64,000 nt of DNA from Rhodanobacter sp. OK091. GTDB taxonomy: Bacteria; Pseudomonadota; Gammaproteobacteria; Xanthomonadales; Rhodanobacteraceae. How positions within the stretch are numbered: position 1 is the stretch's first letter; the number at the start of each line of letters is the position of its first letter. A program made the translations under genes and the position numbers. The notes beneath the pieces are model-generated. The model searched no databases and was not told where the DNA came from. It worked only from the letters and a program-made list of their open reading frames with translations. This document shows positions 1 through 8,630 of this stretch, piece by piece. The stretch spans positions 620,001-684,000 of the forward strand of contig NZ_FRCH01000002.1 in the NCBI RefSeq assembly GCF_900142825.1, read 5' to 3'.

Positions 1-258
1 CATCACGGTCACCACCATGCGGGTCACCGCCATGTCGCGATCGCTCTCGTCGAGTTGTGCGATCAGGTTGCGCAATCCGATCCGTACGCTGGAGATGTTG
101 CCGTACACGCCGACTACCGAGGGCGCGTCGATGCGGAACACGCTGGCCACGCTGGCCTCCATCGCGCCCTCATCGCAGCGGCCTTCGTTGGCCAGCTGCT
201 GCGCCAGCGCACAGGCCTGGAACAGTCCGGCTAGAGCAAGCACGCGCTCTTCATTCAT
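1..258 (-). CDS. hflD: HflD-like protein (N-terminal part, cut by window edge)
   Basis: The minus strand from 258 opens ATG-AAT-GAA-GAG and stays open for 86 codons to the window edge. The product begins MNEERVLALAGLFQACALAQ and contains the segment GVYGNISSVRIGLRNLIAQL, both typical of HflD. HflD is a peripheral membrane protein known in E. coli as a lambda CII antagonist; its normal role is unclear. It lies 10 bp downstream of mnmA in the same direction, which matches the nudJ-mnmA-hflD order of enterobacteria. The C-terminal part lies outside the window. Confidence 0.9.
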   Translation of the reverse strand, partial: MNEERVLALAGLFQACALAQQLANEGRCDEGAMEASVASVFRIDAPSVVGVYGNISSVRIGLRNLIAQLDESDRDMAVTRMVVTVM

Positions 259-268
259 TGAAAATGTT

Positions 269-1417
269 TCAAACACGGGATGGCGGTTCTCTTGCGGGGA
301 TCGTGGGGGAGGGAGTGAATGCCGGCAGCAGGCCGCCGTACGGCGCGTCGGTGGCAGCGATCACCGCGCCGCCGAGACAGACTTCATGATCGTAGAAGAC
401 CACCGACTGGCCCGGGGTGACCGCGCGCTGAGGCTCGTCGAAGCGTACCTCAAGACCGTCGCCGCGGACGTCGACGACACAGGCCTGATCGAGCTGGCGA
501 TAGCGGGTGCGGGCGGTACAGCGAAAATGGGCGGCGGGCGCCACGCCGGCGATCCAGTTCGGCATCTCCGTCTGCAGTCGCTGCGAATACAGCCAGCGGT
601 TCTCGCCGCCCTGGGCGATGTACAGCACGTTCGCGGGCACATCCTTGCCGACCACATACCAGGCCTCGCTGCCGGCGCCGTGGCGCCCGCCGATGCCCAG
701 CCCGTTGCGCTGGCCCAGCGTGTAATACATCACGCCTTGATGCTCGCCGATCAGCTCGCCCTCAGGCGTGCGCATCTCGCCAGGCCGGGCCGGGATGTAC
801 TGGGCCAGAAAGCTGCGGAAATCGCGCTCGCCGATGAAGCAGATGCCGGTGGAATCCTTCTTCGCATGGGTCGGCAGCGCTGCTTCGCGGGCCAGTTCGC
901 GTACGCGGGGTTTCTCGATTTCGCCCAGCGGAAACAGCGTGGCGGCGAGTTGCCGCTGGCCCAGCGCGTGCAGGAAATAGCTCTGGTCCTTCGCCGCATC
1001 CACTGCGCGCAGCAGGCGATGGCGGCCTTCGTGAAAATCGACGCGTGCATAGTGGCCGGTGGCGATCTTCTCGGCGCCCAGCGCATGGGCTTCGTCCAGG
1101 AAGGTCTTGAACTTGATCTCGCGGTTGCACAGCACATCGGGGTTCGGCGTGCGGCCGGCGCGGTATTCGGCGAGGAAATGCTCGAACACGCCGTCCCAGT
1201 ATTCCGCGGCAAAATTGCGTGCATGGAACGGGATGCCGAGCCGCCCGCACACGGCGACGGCGTCCTTGCGGTCGGCGTCGGTGGTGCAGGGGCCGGAGCG
1301 GTCGTCCTCTTCCCAGTTCTGCATGAACAAGCCTTCGACCTGGTGGCCGGCCTGTTGCAACAGCAACGCCGCGACCGAGGAATCGACGCCACCGGAAATG
1401 CCCAGCATCACTTTCAC
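269..1417 (-). CDS. mnmA: tRNA-specific 2-thiouridylase MnmA
   Basis: MnmA thiolates U34 of tRNA-Lys, tRNA-Glu and tRNA-Gln in the cytoplasm, using ATP and sulfur relayed by the Tus system. The 382-residue product has the PP-loop SGGVDSS at residues 8-14, the catalytic Cys97 in [12 protein letters not shown] and the second catalytic Cys193 in [13 protein letters not shown]. Length and motifs fit the family. The last 20 or so residues, rich in Pro, extend past the usual end. The GTG start overlaps the stop of the upstream Nudix gene by 4 bp (GTGA), so the two are probably translationally coupled. An in-frame ATG three codons later is the alternative start. Confidence 0.96.
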   Translation of the reverse strand: MKVMLGISGGVDSSVAALLLQQAGHQVEGLFMQNWEEDDRSGPCTTDADRKDAVAVCGRLGIPFHARNFAAEYWDGVFEHFLAEYRAGRTPNPDVLCNREIKFKTFLDEAHALGAEKIATGHYARVDFHEGRHRLLRAVDAAKDQSYFLHALGQRQLAATLFPLGEIEKPRVRELAREAALPTHAKKDSTGICFIGERDFRSFLAQYIPARPGEMRTPEGELIGEHQGVMYYTLGQRNGLGIGGRHGAGSEAWYVVGKDVPANVLYIAQGGENRWLYSQRLQTEMPNWIAGVAPAAHFRCTARTRYRQLDQACVVDVRGDGLEVRFDEPQRAVTPGQSVVFYDHEVCLGGAVIAATDAPYGGLLPAFTPSPTIPAREPPSRV

Positions 1418-1899
1418 GTCAAGCTACCTTCAGCTAGATAACTCAAGGTGTCCAGCGGCAGGCGCCGTCCAGCCAGCCACGCGTCGATGCTCAGCAATAC
1501 CATCGGGCTGCGCAGGCGGTCGCCGAGTGCCGCGATTTCCGCACGGGTCAGCCACAGCGCGCGGCGGATATCGGTATCCAGCGGGCGGTCCGGGGCATGG
1601 CTGACAGCCCGGGCGGCGAAGCTGAAACGCACCACGGCCTCGCCATGCTCGGTGCTGCGCCACTGGTGCACACCGATCAGGTGCTGCAGTTCCACCGTCC
1701 AGCCGGTCTCCTCCAGCGTCTCGCGCACGGCGGCCGCCGTCAGGCTTTCGCCGTCGTCGAGGTGGCCGGCAGGCTGGTTGTAGGCGATTCGGCCGTTCAC
1801 CGCTTCCTCGACCATCAGGAAACGGTCGCCGACGGCCACGACGCAGGCAACGGTGACGCGCGGGCGCCAGGTCTCGGTAGCGGGAACAGAATCGGCCAT
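1414..1899 (-). CDS. nudJ: NudJ-type Nudix hydrolase
   Basis: This is a phosphohydrolase of nucleoside or HMP pyrophosphates, about 161 residues long. The Nudix box runs from GHLDDGE through RETLEETGW and keeps the metal-binding REXXEE residues; the usual aliphatic residue after RE is Thr, as in many NudJ proteins. Position directly upstream of mnmA matches E. coli nudJ-mnmA-hflD. The ATG at 1899 ([11 protein letters not shown]) is chosen. A TTG four codons upstream is possible, and neither has a convincing ribosome binding site. Substrate is inferred from family and context only. Confidence 0.85.
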   Translation of the reverse strand: MADSVPATETWRPRVTVACVVAVGDRFLMVEEAVNGRIAYNQPAGHLDDGESLTAAAVRETLEETGWTVELQHLIGVHQWRSTEHGEAVVRFSFAARAVSHAPDRPLDTDIRRALWLTRAEIAALGDRLRSPMVLLSIDAWLAGRRLPLDTLSYLAEGSLT

Positions 1900-2021
1900 G
1901 GGGAGCGGCAAGGGGCTGGAAAAGCGGCCATTGTGCCATTACCTATGCAGACGGTCGTTGCGGACAGCTGAAAATCCTGCGCGGCGTATACTTCGAATCA
2001 GAGATCACACCCCAAGAAACC

Positions 2022-2348
2022 ATGGCCCACGAAACCGAACACGAGCACGACAGCGGCCGCGGTCTGGCGCTGGAAACCGCCAAACCGGAGGTGGCGCGAC
2101 CCCCACTGTTTCAGGTGCTGCTGCTGAATGACGACTTCACCCCGATGGACTTCGTGGTCGAGGTGTTGCGCGGGTTTTTCAACCTCGACCAGGAACAGGC
2201 GGTGCAGGTGATGCTGCATGTACATACCCGTGGCAAGGGCGTATGTGGTGTATTTACCCGCGAGGTGGCTGAAACCAAGGTAACCCACGTCAACGAATAT
2301 TCACGTTCCCATCAGCACCCATTGTTGTGCACTATGGAAAAGCTCTGA
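2022..2348 (+). CDS. clpS: ClpS adaptor of the ClpAP protease
   Basis: ClpS delivers N-end-rule substrates to ClpA. The 108-residue protein has a disordered acidic and His-rich N-terminus, then the core with [16 protein letters not shown], the [20 protein letters not shown] region, and the C-terminal LCTMEKL. It is followed 67 bp later by clpA, the universal partner. A good -10 element, TATACT, lies at 1987-1992, about 30 bp upstream of the start; no matching -35 at normal spacing is obvious. Confidence 0.96.
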   Translation: MAHETEHEHDSGRGLALETAKPEVARPPLFQVLLLNDDFTPMDFVVEVLRGFFNLDQEQAVQVMLHVHTRGKGVCGVFTREVAETKVTHVNEYSRSHQHPLLCTMEKL

Positions 2349-2415
2349 GCGACCCCCATTTCGTGCTCATCGCGGCATTGAAGGCCGCTCAACTTTTCAA
2401 GCGGAGACGATCCGA

Positions 2416-4686
2416 ATGTTCAGCAAGGATCTGGAAGTCACCATCGGTCACTGCTACAAGCAGGCCCGTGAACAGCGCCATGAATTCATGACGGTGGAGC
2501 ACCTGCTGCTGGCACTGACCGAGAACCAGTCGGCACTGGGCGCCTTGCGCGCCTGCGGCGTGGACCTGCCACGGCTGTCGACCGAACTGACGCGCATCAT
2601 CAACGAAACCGTGCCGGTATTGCCGCACGGCGATGAGCGCGACACGCAGCCGACGCTGGGTTTCCAGCGGGTGCTGCAGCGCGCCGTGTATCACGTGCAG
2701 TCCTCGGGGCGCAAAGAGGTCACCGGCGCGAACGTGCTGGTGGCGATCTTCGGCGAGAAGGATTCGCATGCCGTGTATTTCATGCATCAGCAGGAAATCA
2801 CCCGGCTCGACGTGGTCAACTACATTTCGCACGGCATCGCCAAGATCGGCGACGAACCGGCGGCCGGCGTGTCCGGCGGCGAGCGCGAAGGCGAAGAGGG
2901 CGGCGAGCCGAAGGGCAATCCGTTGCACGAGTTCGCCAACAATCTCAACGAGTTGGCGCTGGAAGGCAAGATCGATCCGCTGATCGGCCGCGCCGACGAG
3001 ATCGAGCGCACCATCCAGGTGCTGTGCCGCCGACGCAAGAACAACCCGCTGTACGTCGGCGAGGCTGGCGTGGGCAAGACGGCGCTGGCCGAGGGTCTGG
3101 CCAAGCGCATCGTCGACGGCGAAGTGCCCGAGGTGCTGGAAGATGCCACGATCTGGTCGCTGGATCTGGGCGCCCTGGTGGCCGGCACCAAGTATCGCGG
3201 CGATTTCGAGAAGCGGCTGAAGGGCGTGATCGCCCAGCTCAAGAAGCAGCCGGGCGCGATCCTGTTCATCGACGAGATCCATACCATCATCGGTGCCGGT
3301 TCGGCGTCGGGCGGCACCATGGACGCCTCGAACCTGATCAAGCCGATGCTGGCTTCGGGCGAGCTGCGTTGCATCGGTTCGACCACGTTCCAGGAATATC
3401 GCGGCGTGTTCGAGAAGGATCGCGCGCTGGCCCGTCGTTTCCAGAAGATCGACGTGGTCGAGCCGACCGTGGCCGACAGCATCGAGATCCTCAAGGGCTT
3501 GCGCTCGCGTTTCGAGGAACACCACCACGTCGCCTATACCAACGAGGCGTTGAAGGCGGCGGTGGACCTGTCGGTCAAGCACATCCCGGACCGGCTGCTG
3601 CCGGACAAGGCGATCGACGTGATCGACGAGGCGGGCGCCCGTCAACGGCTTTTGCCGGAAGATCAGCGTACCGGCACGGTCGACGTCAGCGAAGTCGAGT
3701 ACATCATCGCGAAGATGGCGCGGATCCCGGCCAAGCAGGTGTCGGCATCGGATCGCGACGTGCTGCGCAATCTCGATCGCAACCTGAAAATGGTGGTGTT
3801 CGGCCAGGATCCGGCGATCGAGGCGCTGGCCGCGTCGATCAAGATGGCCCGCTCGGGGCTGGCCGATCCGTCCAAGCCGATCGGTTGCTTCCTGCTGGCC
3901 GGTCCCACCGGTGTCGGCAAGACCGAGGTCACCAAGCAGCTGGCGATGCAGCTGGGTATCGAGATGATCCGCTTCGACATGTCCGAGTACATGGAAGCGC
4001 ATTCGGTGTCGCGGCTGGTCGGTGCCCCCCCGGGCTACGTCGGCTTCGACCAGGGTGGCCTGCTGACCGAGGCGGTGACCAAGCATCCGCACGCGGTGCT
4101 GCTGCTGGACGAGATCGAGAAGGCGCATCCGGATGTGTTCAACATCCTGCTGCAGGTGATGGACCGTGGCGTGCTGACCGACACCAACGGCCGCGAGGCG
4201 AACTTCAAGAACGTGGTGGTGGTGATGACTACCAATGCGGGCGCGGCGATCGCGGCACGGCGCAGCATGGGCTTCGTCGAGCAGAAGCACGAGTCGGACG
4301 CGATGGAAGTGATACGCCGCATCTTCACGCCGGAGTTCCGCAACCGGCTGGACGCGGTCATCCAGTTCAGCGCGCTCGATTTCGAGCATATCCTGCGCGT
4401 GGTCGACAAGTTCCTGATCGAACTGGAAAGCCAGTTGACCGAGAAGCACGTAAGCCTGGACGTGGACGCCGATGCCCGCCGCTGGTTGGCCGAGCACGGC
4501 TTCGATCCGCAGATGGGCGCACGGCCGATGGCGCGGGTGATCCAGGAGAAGGTGAAGCGCGCGCTGGCCGACGAACTGCTGTTCGGCAAGCTGGCCGAGG
4601 GTGGTGTGGTTCGCCTGAGCGTGCGCGACGGCGAACTGAAGGTCGATTGCGAGGCAGCCGAAAAGCTGCCGGCGGTGGTTGGCTAA
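2416..4686 (+). CDS. clpA: ATP-dependent Clp protease ATPase subunit ClpA
   Basis: ClpA is the AAA+ unfoldase that feeds substrates to ClpP in the cytoplasm. The 756-residue product has the Clp N-domain (about 1-145), an acidic Gly-rich linker (about 148-165), a first AAA module with Walker A GEAGVGKT at 215-222, and a second with GPTGVGKT at 496-503. A tripeptide loop for ClpP docking is seen as MGF in SMGFVEQKHESDAM. No middle coiled coil is present, which separates it from ClpB. A strong intrinsic terminator follows at 4721-4745. Confidence 0.97.
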   Translation: MFSKDLEVTIGHCYKQAREQRHEFMTVEHLLLALTENQSALGALRACGVDLPRLSTELTRIINETVPVLPHGDERDTQPTLGFQRVLQRAVYHVQSSGRKEVTGANVLVAIFGEKDSHAVYFMHQQEITRLDVVNYISHGIAKIGDEPAAGVSGGEREGEEGGEPKGNPLHEFANNLNELALEGKIDPLIGRADEIERTIQVLCRRRKNNPLYVGEAGVGKTALAEGLAKRIVDGEVPEVLEDATIWSLDLGALVAGTKYRGDFEKRLKGVIAQLKKQPGAILFIDEIHTIIGAGSASGGTMDASNLIKPMLASGELRCIGSTTFQEYRGVFEKDRALARRFQKIDVVEPTVADSIEILKGLRSRFEEHHHVAYTNEALKAAVDLSVKHIPDRLLPDKAIDVIDEAGARQRLLPEDQRTGTVDVSEVEYIIAKMARIPAKQVSASDRDVLRNLDRNLKMVVFGQDPAIEALAASIKMARSGLADPSKPIGCFLLAGPTGVGKTEVTKQLAMQLGIEMIRFDMSEYMEAHSVSRLVGAPPGYVGFDQGGLLTEAVTKHPHAVLLLDEIEKAHPDVFNILLQVMDRGVLTDTNGREANFKNVVVVMTTNAGAAIAARRSMGFVEQKHESDAMEVIRRIFTPEFRNRLDAVIQFSALDFEHILRVVDKFLIELESQLTEKHVSLDVDADARRWLAEHGFDPQMGARPMARVIQEKVKRALADELLFGKLAEGGVVRLSVRDGELKVDCEAAEKLPAVVG

Positions 4687-4720
4687 ACACTGCCTCGGCG
4701 GTCAAACGCGGGACAAAGCA

Positions 4721-4745
4721 AAGGCGGCGCATTGCGCCGCCTTTT
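4721..4745 (+). terminator. Intrinsic terminator of clpS-clpA
   Basis: A perfect 10-bp stem, AAGGCGGCGC paired with GCGCCGCCTT around the loop ATT, ends in TTTT. It sits 35 bp after the clpA stop, between the convergent clpA and infA genes. Confidence 0.9.
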
Positions 4746-4801
4746 GCATCTTCAGGCACCACCATCCCCGTTACCGAACCGCACAGTTACTTCGCGCGGT
4801 A

Positions 4802-5020
4802 TTACTTCATGCGGTACGTGATGCGTCCCTTGCTCAGGTCGTATGGGGTCATTTCGATCTTGACCTTGTCGCCGGTGAGGATGCGGATGTAGTGCTTGCG
4901 CATGCGGCCGGAGATATGGGCGATGATTACGTGCCCATTTTCCAATTGCACACGAAACATGGTGTTGGGCAAGGTCTCCTGGACCGTGCCTTCCATTTCG
5001 ATGACGTCGTCTTTGGCCAT
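4802..5020 (-). CDS. infA: Translation initiation factor IF-1
   Basis: The 72-residue S1-fold protein starts [20 protein letters not shown] and contains [20 protein letters not shown] and a closing GRITYRMK. It binds the A site of the 30S subunit during initiation. Length and sequence are essentially those of the family. Its position convergent to clpA matches the clpA-infA neighbourhood of many gammaproteobacteria. Confidence 0.98.
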   Translation of the reverse strand: MAKDDVIEMEGTVQETLPNTMFRVQLENGHVIIAHISGRMRKHYIRILTGDKVKIEMTPYDLSKGRITYRMK

Positions 5021-5127
5021 GTGTTCCGGGGTTCACGCGCAGCCGTCATGGCTGCGTAAGCCGACGATTATGCCACGAATAGGGGTTTGGTTAAAGAAAC
5101 AACAGCGAATACCCCGATCCATCCGGA

Positions 5128-5403
5128 TCAGGCGAAATGCTCATCCAGCTTGCGCCGAATCTCCTGTTCGACCATGCCCTTCAACGGGGACAGCATCAGG
5201 CCGAGCTCGGCATGGACCTCGATGGCGTCGCTGCTGACGGCGATCGTGCCGTTCACCCCGGGCCGTGAAAAGCGCAGCGTGTCGCCGTGCCACTGTCCAT
5301 CCACGCCGAGCTTTTCGTGCATCCGCGCGGCCACCTGATCGACCACCGCGCGGGCTTCGGCGATCGACAGTTGATGCGGACGGCGGATATCGATCTTGGG
5401 CAT
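5128..5403 (-). CDS. Polyhydroxyalkanoic acid system family protein
   Basis: The 91-residue protein begins MPKIDIRRPHQLSIAEARAV and ends with QEIRRKLDEHFA, resembling the small PHA-granule system family (putative PHA_gran_rgn). Members are found in many proteobacteria that do not make PHA, so a granule role is not assured. No signal peptide or membrane segment is seen. It lies 107 bp from infA on the same strand and is divergent from the FHA gene. Family assignment is from sequence pattern; the function is unknown. Confidence 0.75.
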   Translation of the reverse strand: MPKIDIRRPHQLSIAEARAVVDQVAARMHEKLGVDGQWHGDTLRFSRPGVNGTIAVSSDAIEVHAELGLMLSPLKGMVEQEIRRKLDEHFA

Positions 5404-5468
5404 GACGGGCTCCGTGGGAATAGCCCATCTTAATGCTAGAGTTTCGCGATCTTTCCGGCGGTCGATTC

Positions 5469-6236
5469 ATGCGTATCGAATTTCTCAATGCGGCCCGTGA
5501 GGACTTCCACTGGACGGAGGCGCAGTTGCGTATCGGCAGCGCGCCCGACAACGACCTCGTGCTGGCGGCCAGCCAGGCGGCGGCCCAGCACCTGCGTATC
5601 CAGCAGGATCGTCGCGGCTGGGTGCTGCAGGTGTTGCCGTCGGCCGACCGCATTTATGTCAACGCCCGGCCGGTACGCGAACGCGCACTGCTGCGTGCCG
5701 GCGACGTGGTCAGCGTCGGCGATTGCCGCATGCTGCTGCGCGCCGATCAGGATCCGGCGCTTCGTCCGCCGCTGGGCGTGCCGGAGCAGGGGCGCTGCAC
5801 CGTGGCGTTGCGCGCCGTGGCGGGTCCGTTGTCCGGGCGCGTGTTGCCGTTGCAGGACAGTCTGGAGCTAGGGCCGCAAGGTCGTTGCGCATTGGAGCTG
5901 CCACAGGGCGACGTTGCCTCGCTGCGCATTTTCTGGGACGACGGTCAGTTGCTGCTGGAAACCACGCAGCCATCCGAACGTCATCCGCTGCGGGTCAACG
6001 GTGTCGGTGTGCGCAGGTTGGCGCTGCAACCCGGGGACCAGATCGGCTTGGCCATGCATCGCTTCGTGGTCGAGGCGCCCGGCATGGAGCCCGAGCCCGA
6101 AATCGTGATGCCCGATCCGCCGTCGGAACACTTGCCGGAAGAGGCCGCCGGTCCGATCGGCGAGGTGTGGTGGCTGATCGTCACCGCCGCTGTGCTGGCG
6201 TTGGGCATCGCGCTGGTGCTGCTGATCCGTTTTTGA
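5469..6236 (+). CDS. Tandem FHA-like protein with C-terminal membrane anchor
   Basis: The product is about 255 residues. Residues 1-90 resemble an FHA domain (RIGSAPDNDLVLA, later RIYVNARPV), and residues about 101-205 look like a second diverged FHA-like repeat (SLELGPQGRCALELP, later PLRVNGVGVRRLALQPGDQI). A single hydrophobic segment (about 231-253) anchors the C-terminus. The first domain has GS where canonical FHA domains have the phosphothreonine-binding GR, and lacks the SxxH signature, so phosphopeptide binding is doubtful. ATG 5469 is chosen because homology begins at MRIEFLN; an in-frame ATG lies 36 bp upstream. It heads the FHA-FHA-kinase group, and a scaffold role for the kinase is inference. 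Confidence 0.8.
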   Translation: MRIEFLNAAREDFHWTEAQLRIGSAPDNDLVLAASQAAAQHLRIQQDRRGWVLQVLPSADRIYVNARPVRERALLRAGDVVSVGDCRMLLRADQDPALRPPLGVPEQGRCTVALRAVAGPLSGRVLPLQDSLELGPQGRCALELPQGDVASLRIFWDDGQLLLETTQPSERHPLRVNGVGVRRLALQPGDQIGLAMHRFVVEAPGMEPEPEIVMPDPPSEHLPEEAAGPIGEVWWLIVTAAVLALGIALVLLIRF

Positions 6237-6331
6237 GTACGCCGGCAGCACGCCCCTGATCCGTGATGCACTGCCGGAAACCGGCATGCGGTCGGCTACA
6301 ATGTCCGACAGATCCGATGTTTGAAGCGCCC

Positions 6332-6856
6332 ATGAATACGCCTCGTCCCAGCTTGCCTGCCAACCCAGGCAAACGTTCCTCCGGTCCGCAGGGAACGCGA
6401 CTCTTCGCCCAGGAGGATCTGCGTGCACTTGCGTCCGGGACAGATGGGGTATCCGAAGGGCGGGCCAGCGTACACAAACCGGTTCTGGAGAGCATCAGTC
6501 CGGAGCTCGGAGGACGACGGTTTTCCATTCACTCGGGCCGTCAGACGATAGGCAGGCTCGCCAGCAACGATATTGTTGTCAGCGGCCCTAGCGTCTCTTC
6601 TTCGCACGCCTGGATCACGAATCAGCAGGGGCGCTGCGTCATCACGAACACGTTGTCGACCAACGGCACGTTCGTGAATGGCAAACGGATTCACCAGGCA
6701 ACTCTCAGGCACGGCGATCGCGTCCGTCTGGGGGAGGTCGAGCTGGTGTTTCTGACCCGCGATCGCGGCTCGCCCGATCCGAGGCACTTCGTTCGCCTGG
6801 CTGTCGCGTTGATCGTGCTGAGCGGTCTGGCTGCATTGGCATGGTGGCTTCTATGA
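6332..6856 (+). CDS. Single-FHA, C-terminally anchored protein
   Basis: The 174-residue protein has a Pro/Ser-rich N-terminus (1-50), an FHA domain (about 55-145) and a C-terminal membrane helix (153-173) with almost no tail. FHA signature residues are intact: GR at 74-75, SSSH at 89-92, NG at 111-112 and VNG at 115-117. It should therefore bind phosphothreonine peptides at the inner face of the membrane. The kinase gene follows after 10 bp. Start ATG 6332 is chosen; ATG 6317 is the alternative. Likely partner or substrate of the adjacent kinase (inference). Confidence 0.82.
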   Translation: MNTPRPSLPANPGKRSSGPQGTRLFAQEDLRALASGTDGVSEGRASVHKPVLESISPELGGRRFSIHSGRQTIGRLASNDIVVSGPSVSSSHAWITNQQGRCVITNTLSTNGTFVNGKRIHQATLRHGDRVRLGEVELVFLTRDRGSPDPRHFVRLAVALIVLSGLAALAWWLL

Positions 6857-6866
6857 AGTCGCCTCG

Positions 6867-8570
6867 ATGAGCGAGCGCGCATGGCCCCAAACTCTTGGCC
6901 GTTATCGCATCGAAGGGGTTCTTGGTGAAGGAGCGATGGCCGTCGTCTATGCCGGTTTCGATCCCGGCATCGAGCGGCAGGTGGCGATCAAGTGCCTGCA
7001 CCGGGAAGTGGCCTCCGATTCCGCCTACCGGCAACGGTTCCTGACCGAAGCCCGTGCAGCGGGCAATCTGGTCCATCCCCACATTGTCACGATTTTCGAT
7101 GCGGGCGAGACCGACGACGGCCGCTCGTACATCGCGATGGAGCGCCTCTCAGGCGAAACGCTGGCCAGCCGAGTGGCGAGCGAGGGGCTGCCGCCTCTGC
7201 CGGTGATCATCGAACTGGCCACCCAGATCGCCGCGGCGCTCGACTATGCCCACGCCCAAGGTGTCATCCACCATGACATCAAGCCGGAAAACATCATGCT
7301 GGCCGATGGTTGGCACTACGCCAAGATCAGCGACTTCGGCATTGCCGATCGTCGTGGGATGTCCAATCCCGGAGGCAGCGAGCGCCAGGAGATTGGCGGA
7401 ACACTGGCCTACATGGCCATGGAGCGTTTGCGCGGTGAGCCAGCCGATGCGCGAAGTGATCTGTTCTCGCTGGGTGTGGTGCTCTACTGGCTGATCACCG
7501 GCAAATTGCCCTGGTCCGAAACCGCAGACGTACGGGGCCTGATCAGGCAACGGCTACGCTCGCCACGCCCGCCGCTTGAACCCGTTGATCCGGCAACGCC
7601 GATGATGCTGATCGACATCGTGCATACCTTGCTGGCTCCCGCCGCGCAGAGGCGCTATCAGCGCGGCGCCGAAGTCATCGACGATCTTCGCCTGTCCCGT
7701 CGCGAGTACGAACGGCTGCACGAAAAGCCTTTGGCCAACCGCATCGTGTCGCTGCGGCTGCGTTGGGCCGGTGCGCTGGGAGCCACCTTGTGCCTTGTCC
7801 TGCTGCTTGGCCTGGCGGCGATCTATGCCAAGCAGAACGCAGCCGTCACCGGGCTGGCACTGGATTTCGGCAGTTCCCTGGGGCGCATGGTCGCCAGCGA
7901 ATCGGCAGAGAACCTGCTGCTGGGCGATCGCGCCGCCACCCGTGCGCTGGTGGAGGACGTCGCGCGCAATCAGCAGATCCACTATCTCGCCATCGCCGAT
8001 CGATATGGCGACATCATCGCCAGCACGCACCAGGCGGAGATCGGACAGAAGCTGCCTGCCGCCAGCGAGCAGAAATATCCATCGTCATCGGATGGCGTCG
8101 AGAGCTATCGCAGCGAAGTCGTGAACGGCACGCGCCATGACGAGATGCTGCTGTTCGACGTACCCATCAGCTACCAGGCCAAGATCGTCGGTGAACTACG
8201 CCTGGGCGTCAGCAACGAACCACTGCGTACGGCACAGAAGACCACCTTGTGGGTCATCGTTGCCGTTCTCTTGACGACGCTTGCCGCCCTGGTCGGTGTC
8301 GCCTATTGGCTATTCAGGCGGCCGCTGGCTTTGCTGGACATGCTCGGCGATGCGTTGCTCGGGGTGGCTCGCGGAGATTTCCACTACCGCATCCGCCTCG
8401 AGCGCAGGGATGAATTGGGCCGGCTGTTCACCGCCTTCAACCTCATGAACAGCGCATTGGAGACGCGGGGGCATGTAGCGGCCCAGCGATCCCCGCATGC
8501 CGTGGCGGACGATGTGACGCAACCGACCCAAATCATCAGGCCTCCGGTTGCCGGTGAAGAAGCAACCTGA
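6867..8570 (+). CDS. Transmembrane Ser/Thr protein kinase with periplasmic sensor and terminal HAMP
   Basis: This 567-residue Hanks-type kinase has a Gly-rich loop (GEGAMAVVYAG, 20-30), VAIK with Lys42, Glu61, catalytic Asp137 in HHDIKPEN, and DFG at 156-158. A first membrane helix (about 300-320) leads to a periplasmic region of about 140 residues with a PAS/Cache-like stretch (IHYLAIADRYGDIIAS). A second helix (about 459-483) is followed by a HAMP-like segment (about 484-535) and a short tail. The kinase is thus at the N-terminus and nothing catalytic follows HAMP. HRD is replaced by HHD, and the usual APE is AME (184-186). It follows two FHA genes closely; ligand and substrates are unknown. 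Confidence 0.9.
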   Translation: MSERAWPQTLGRYRIEGVLGEGAMAVVYAGFDPGIERQVAIKCLHREVASDSAYRQRFLTEARAAGNLVHPHIVTIFDAGETDDGRSYIAMERLSGETLASRVASEGLPPLPVIIELATQIAAALDYAHAQGVIHHDIKPENIMLADGWHYAKISDFGIADRRGMSNPGGSERQEIGGTLAYMAMERLRGEPADARSDLFSLGVVLYWLITGKLPWSETADVRGLIRQRLRSPRPPLEPVDPATPMMLIDIVHTLLAPAAQRRYQRGAEVIDDLRLSRREYERLHEKPLANRIVSLRLRWAGALGATLCLVLLLGLAAIYAKQNAAVTGLALDFGSSLGRMVASESAENLLLGDRAATRALVEDVARNQQIHYLAIADRYGDIIASTHQAEIGQKLPAASEQKYPSSSDGVESYRSEVVNGTRHDEMLLFDVPISYQAKIVGELRLGVSNEPLRTAQKTTLWVIVAVLLTTLAALVGVAYWLFRRPLALLDMLGDALLGVARGDFHYRIRLERRDELGRLFTAFNLMNSALETRGHVAAQRSPHAVADDVTQPTQIIRPPVAGEEAT

Positions 8571-8630
8571 GTTCTTCCGCTTCTTATCCCGTCTGTCTGG
8601 TGGCAGATCAGGCCAGGGGCACGGCACAGT

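Noticed and set aside
17..1441. Plus-strand frame of about 470 codons at the window start.
   Set aside because: It runs opposite hflD and mnmA, whose catalytic motifs are clear.
2389..4497. Long minus-strand open frame of about 700 codons opposite clpA.
   Set aside because: It is the antisense shadow of a high-GC gene, with His/Arg/Gln-rich composition and no family motif; clpA is unambiguous.
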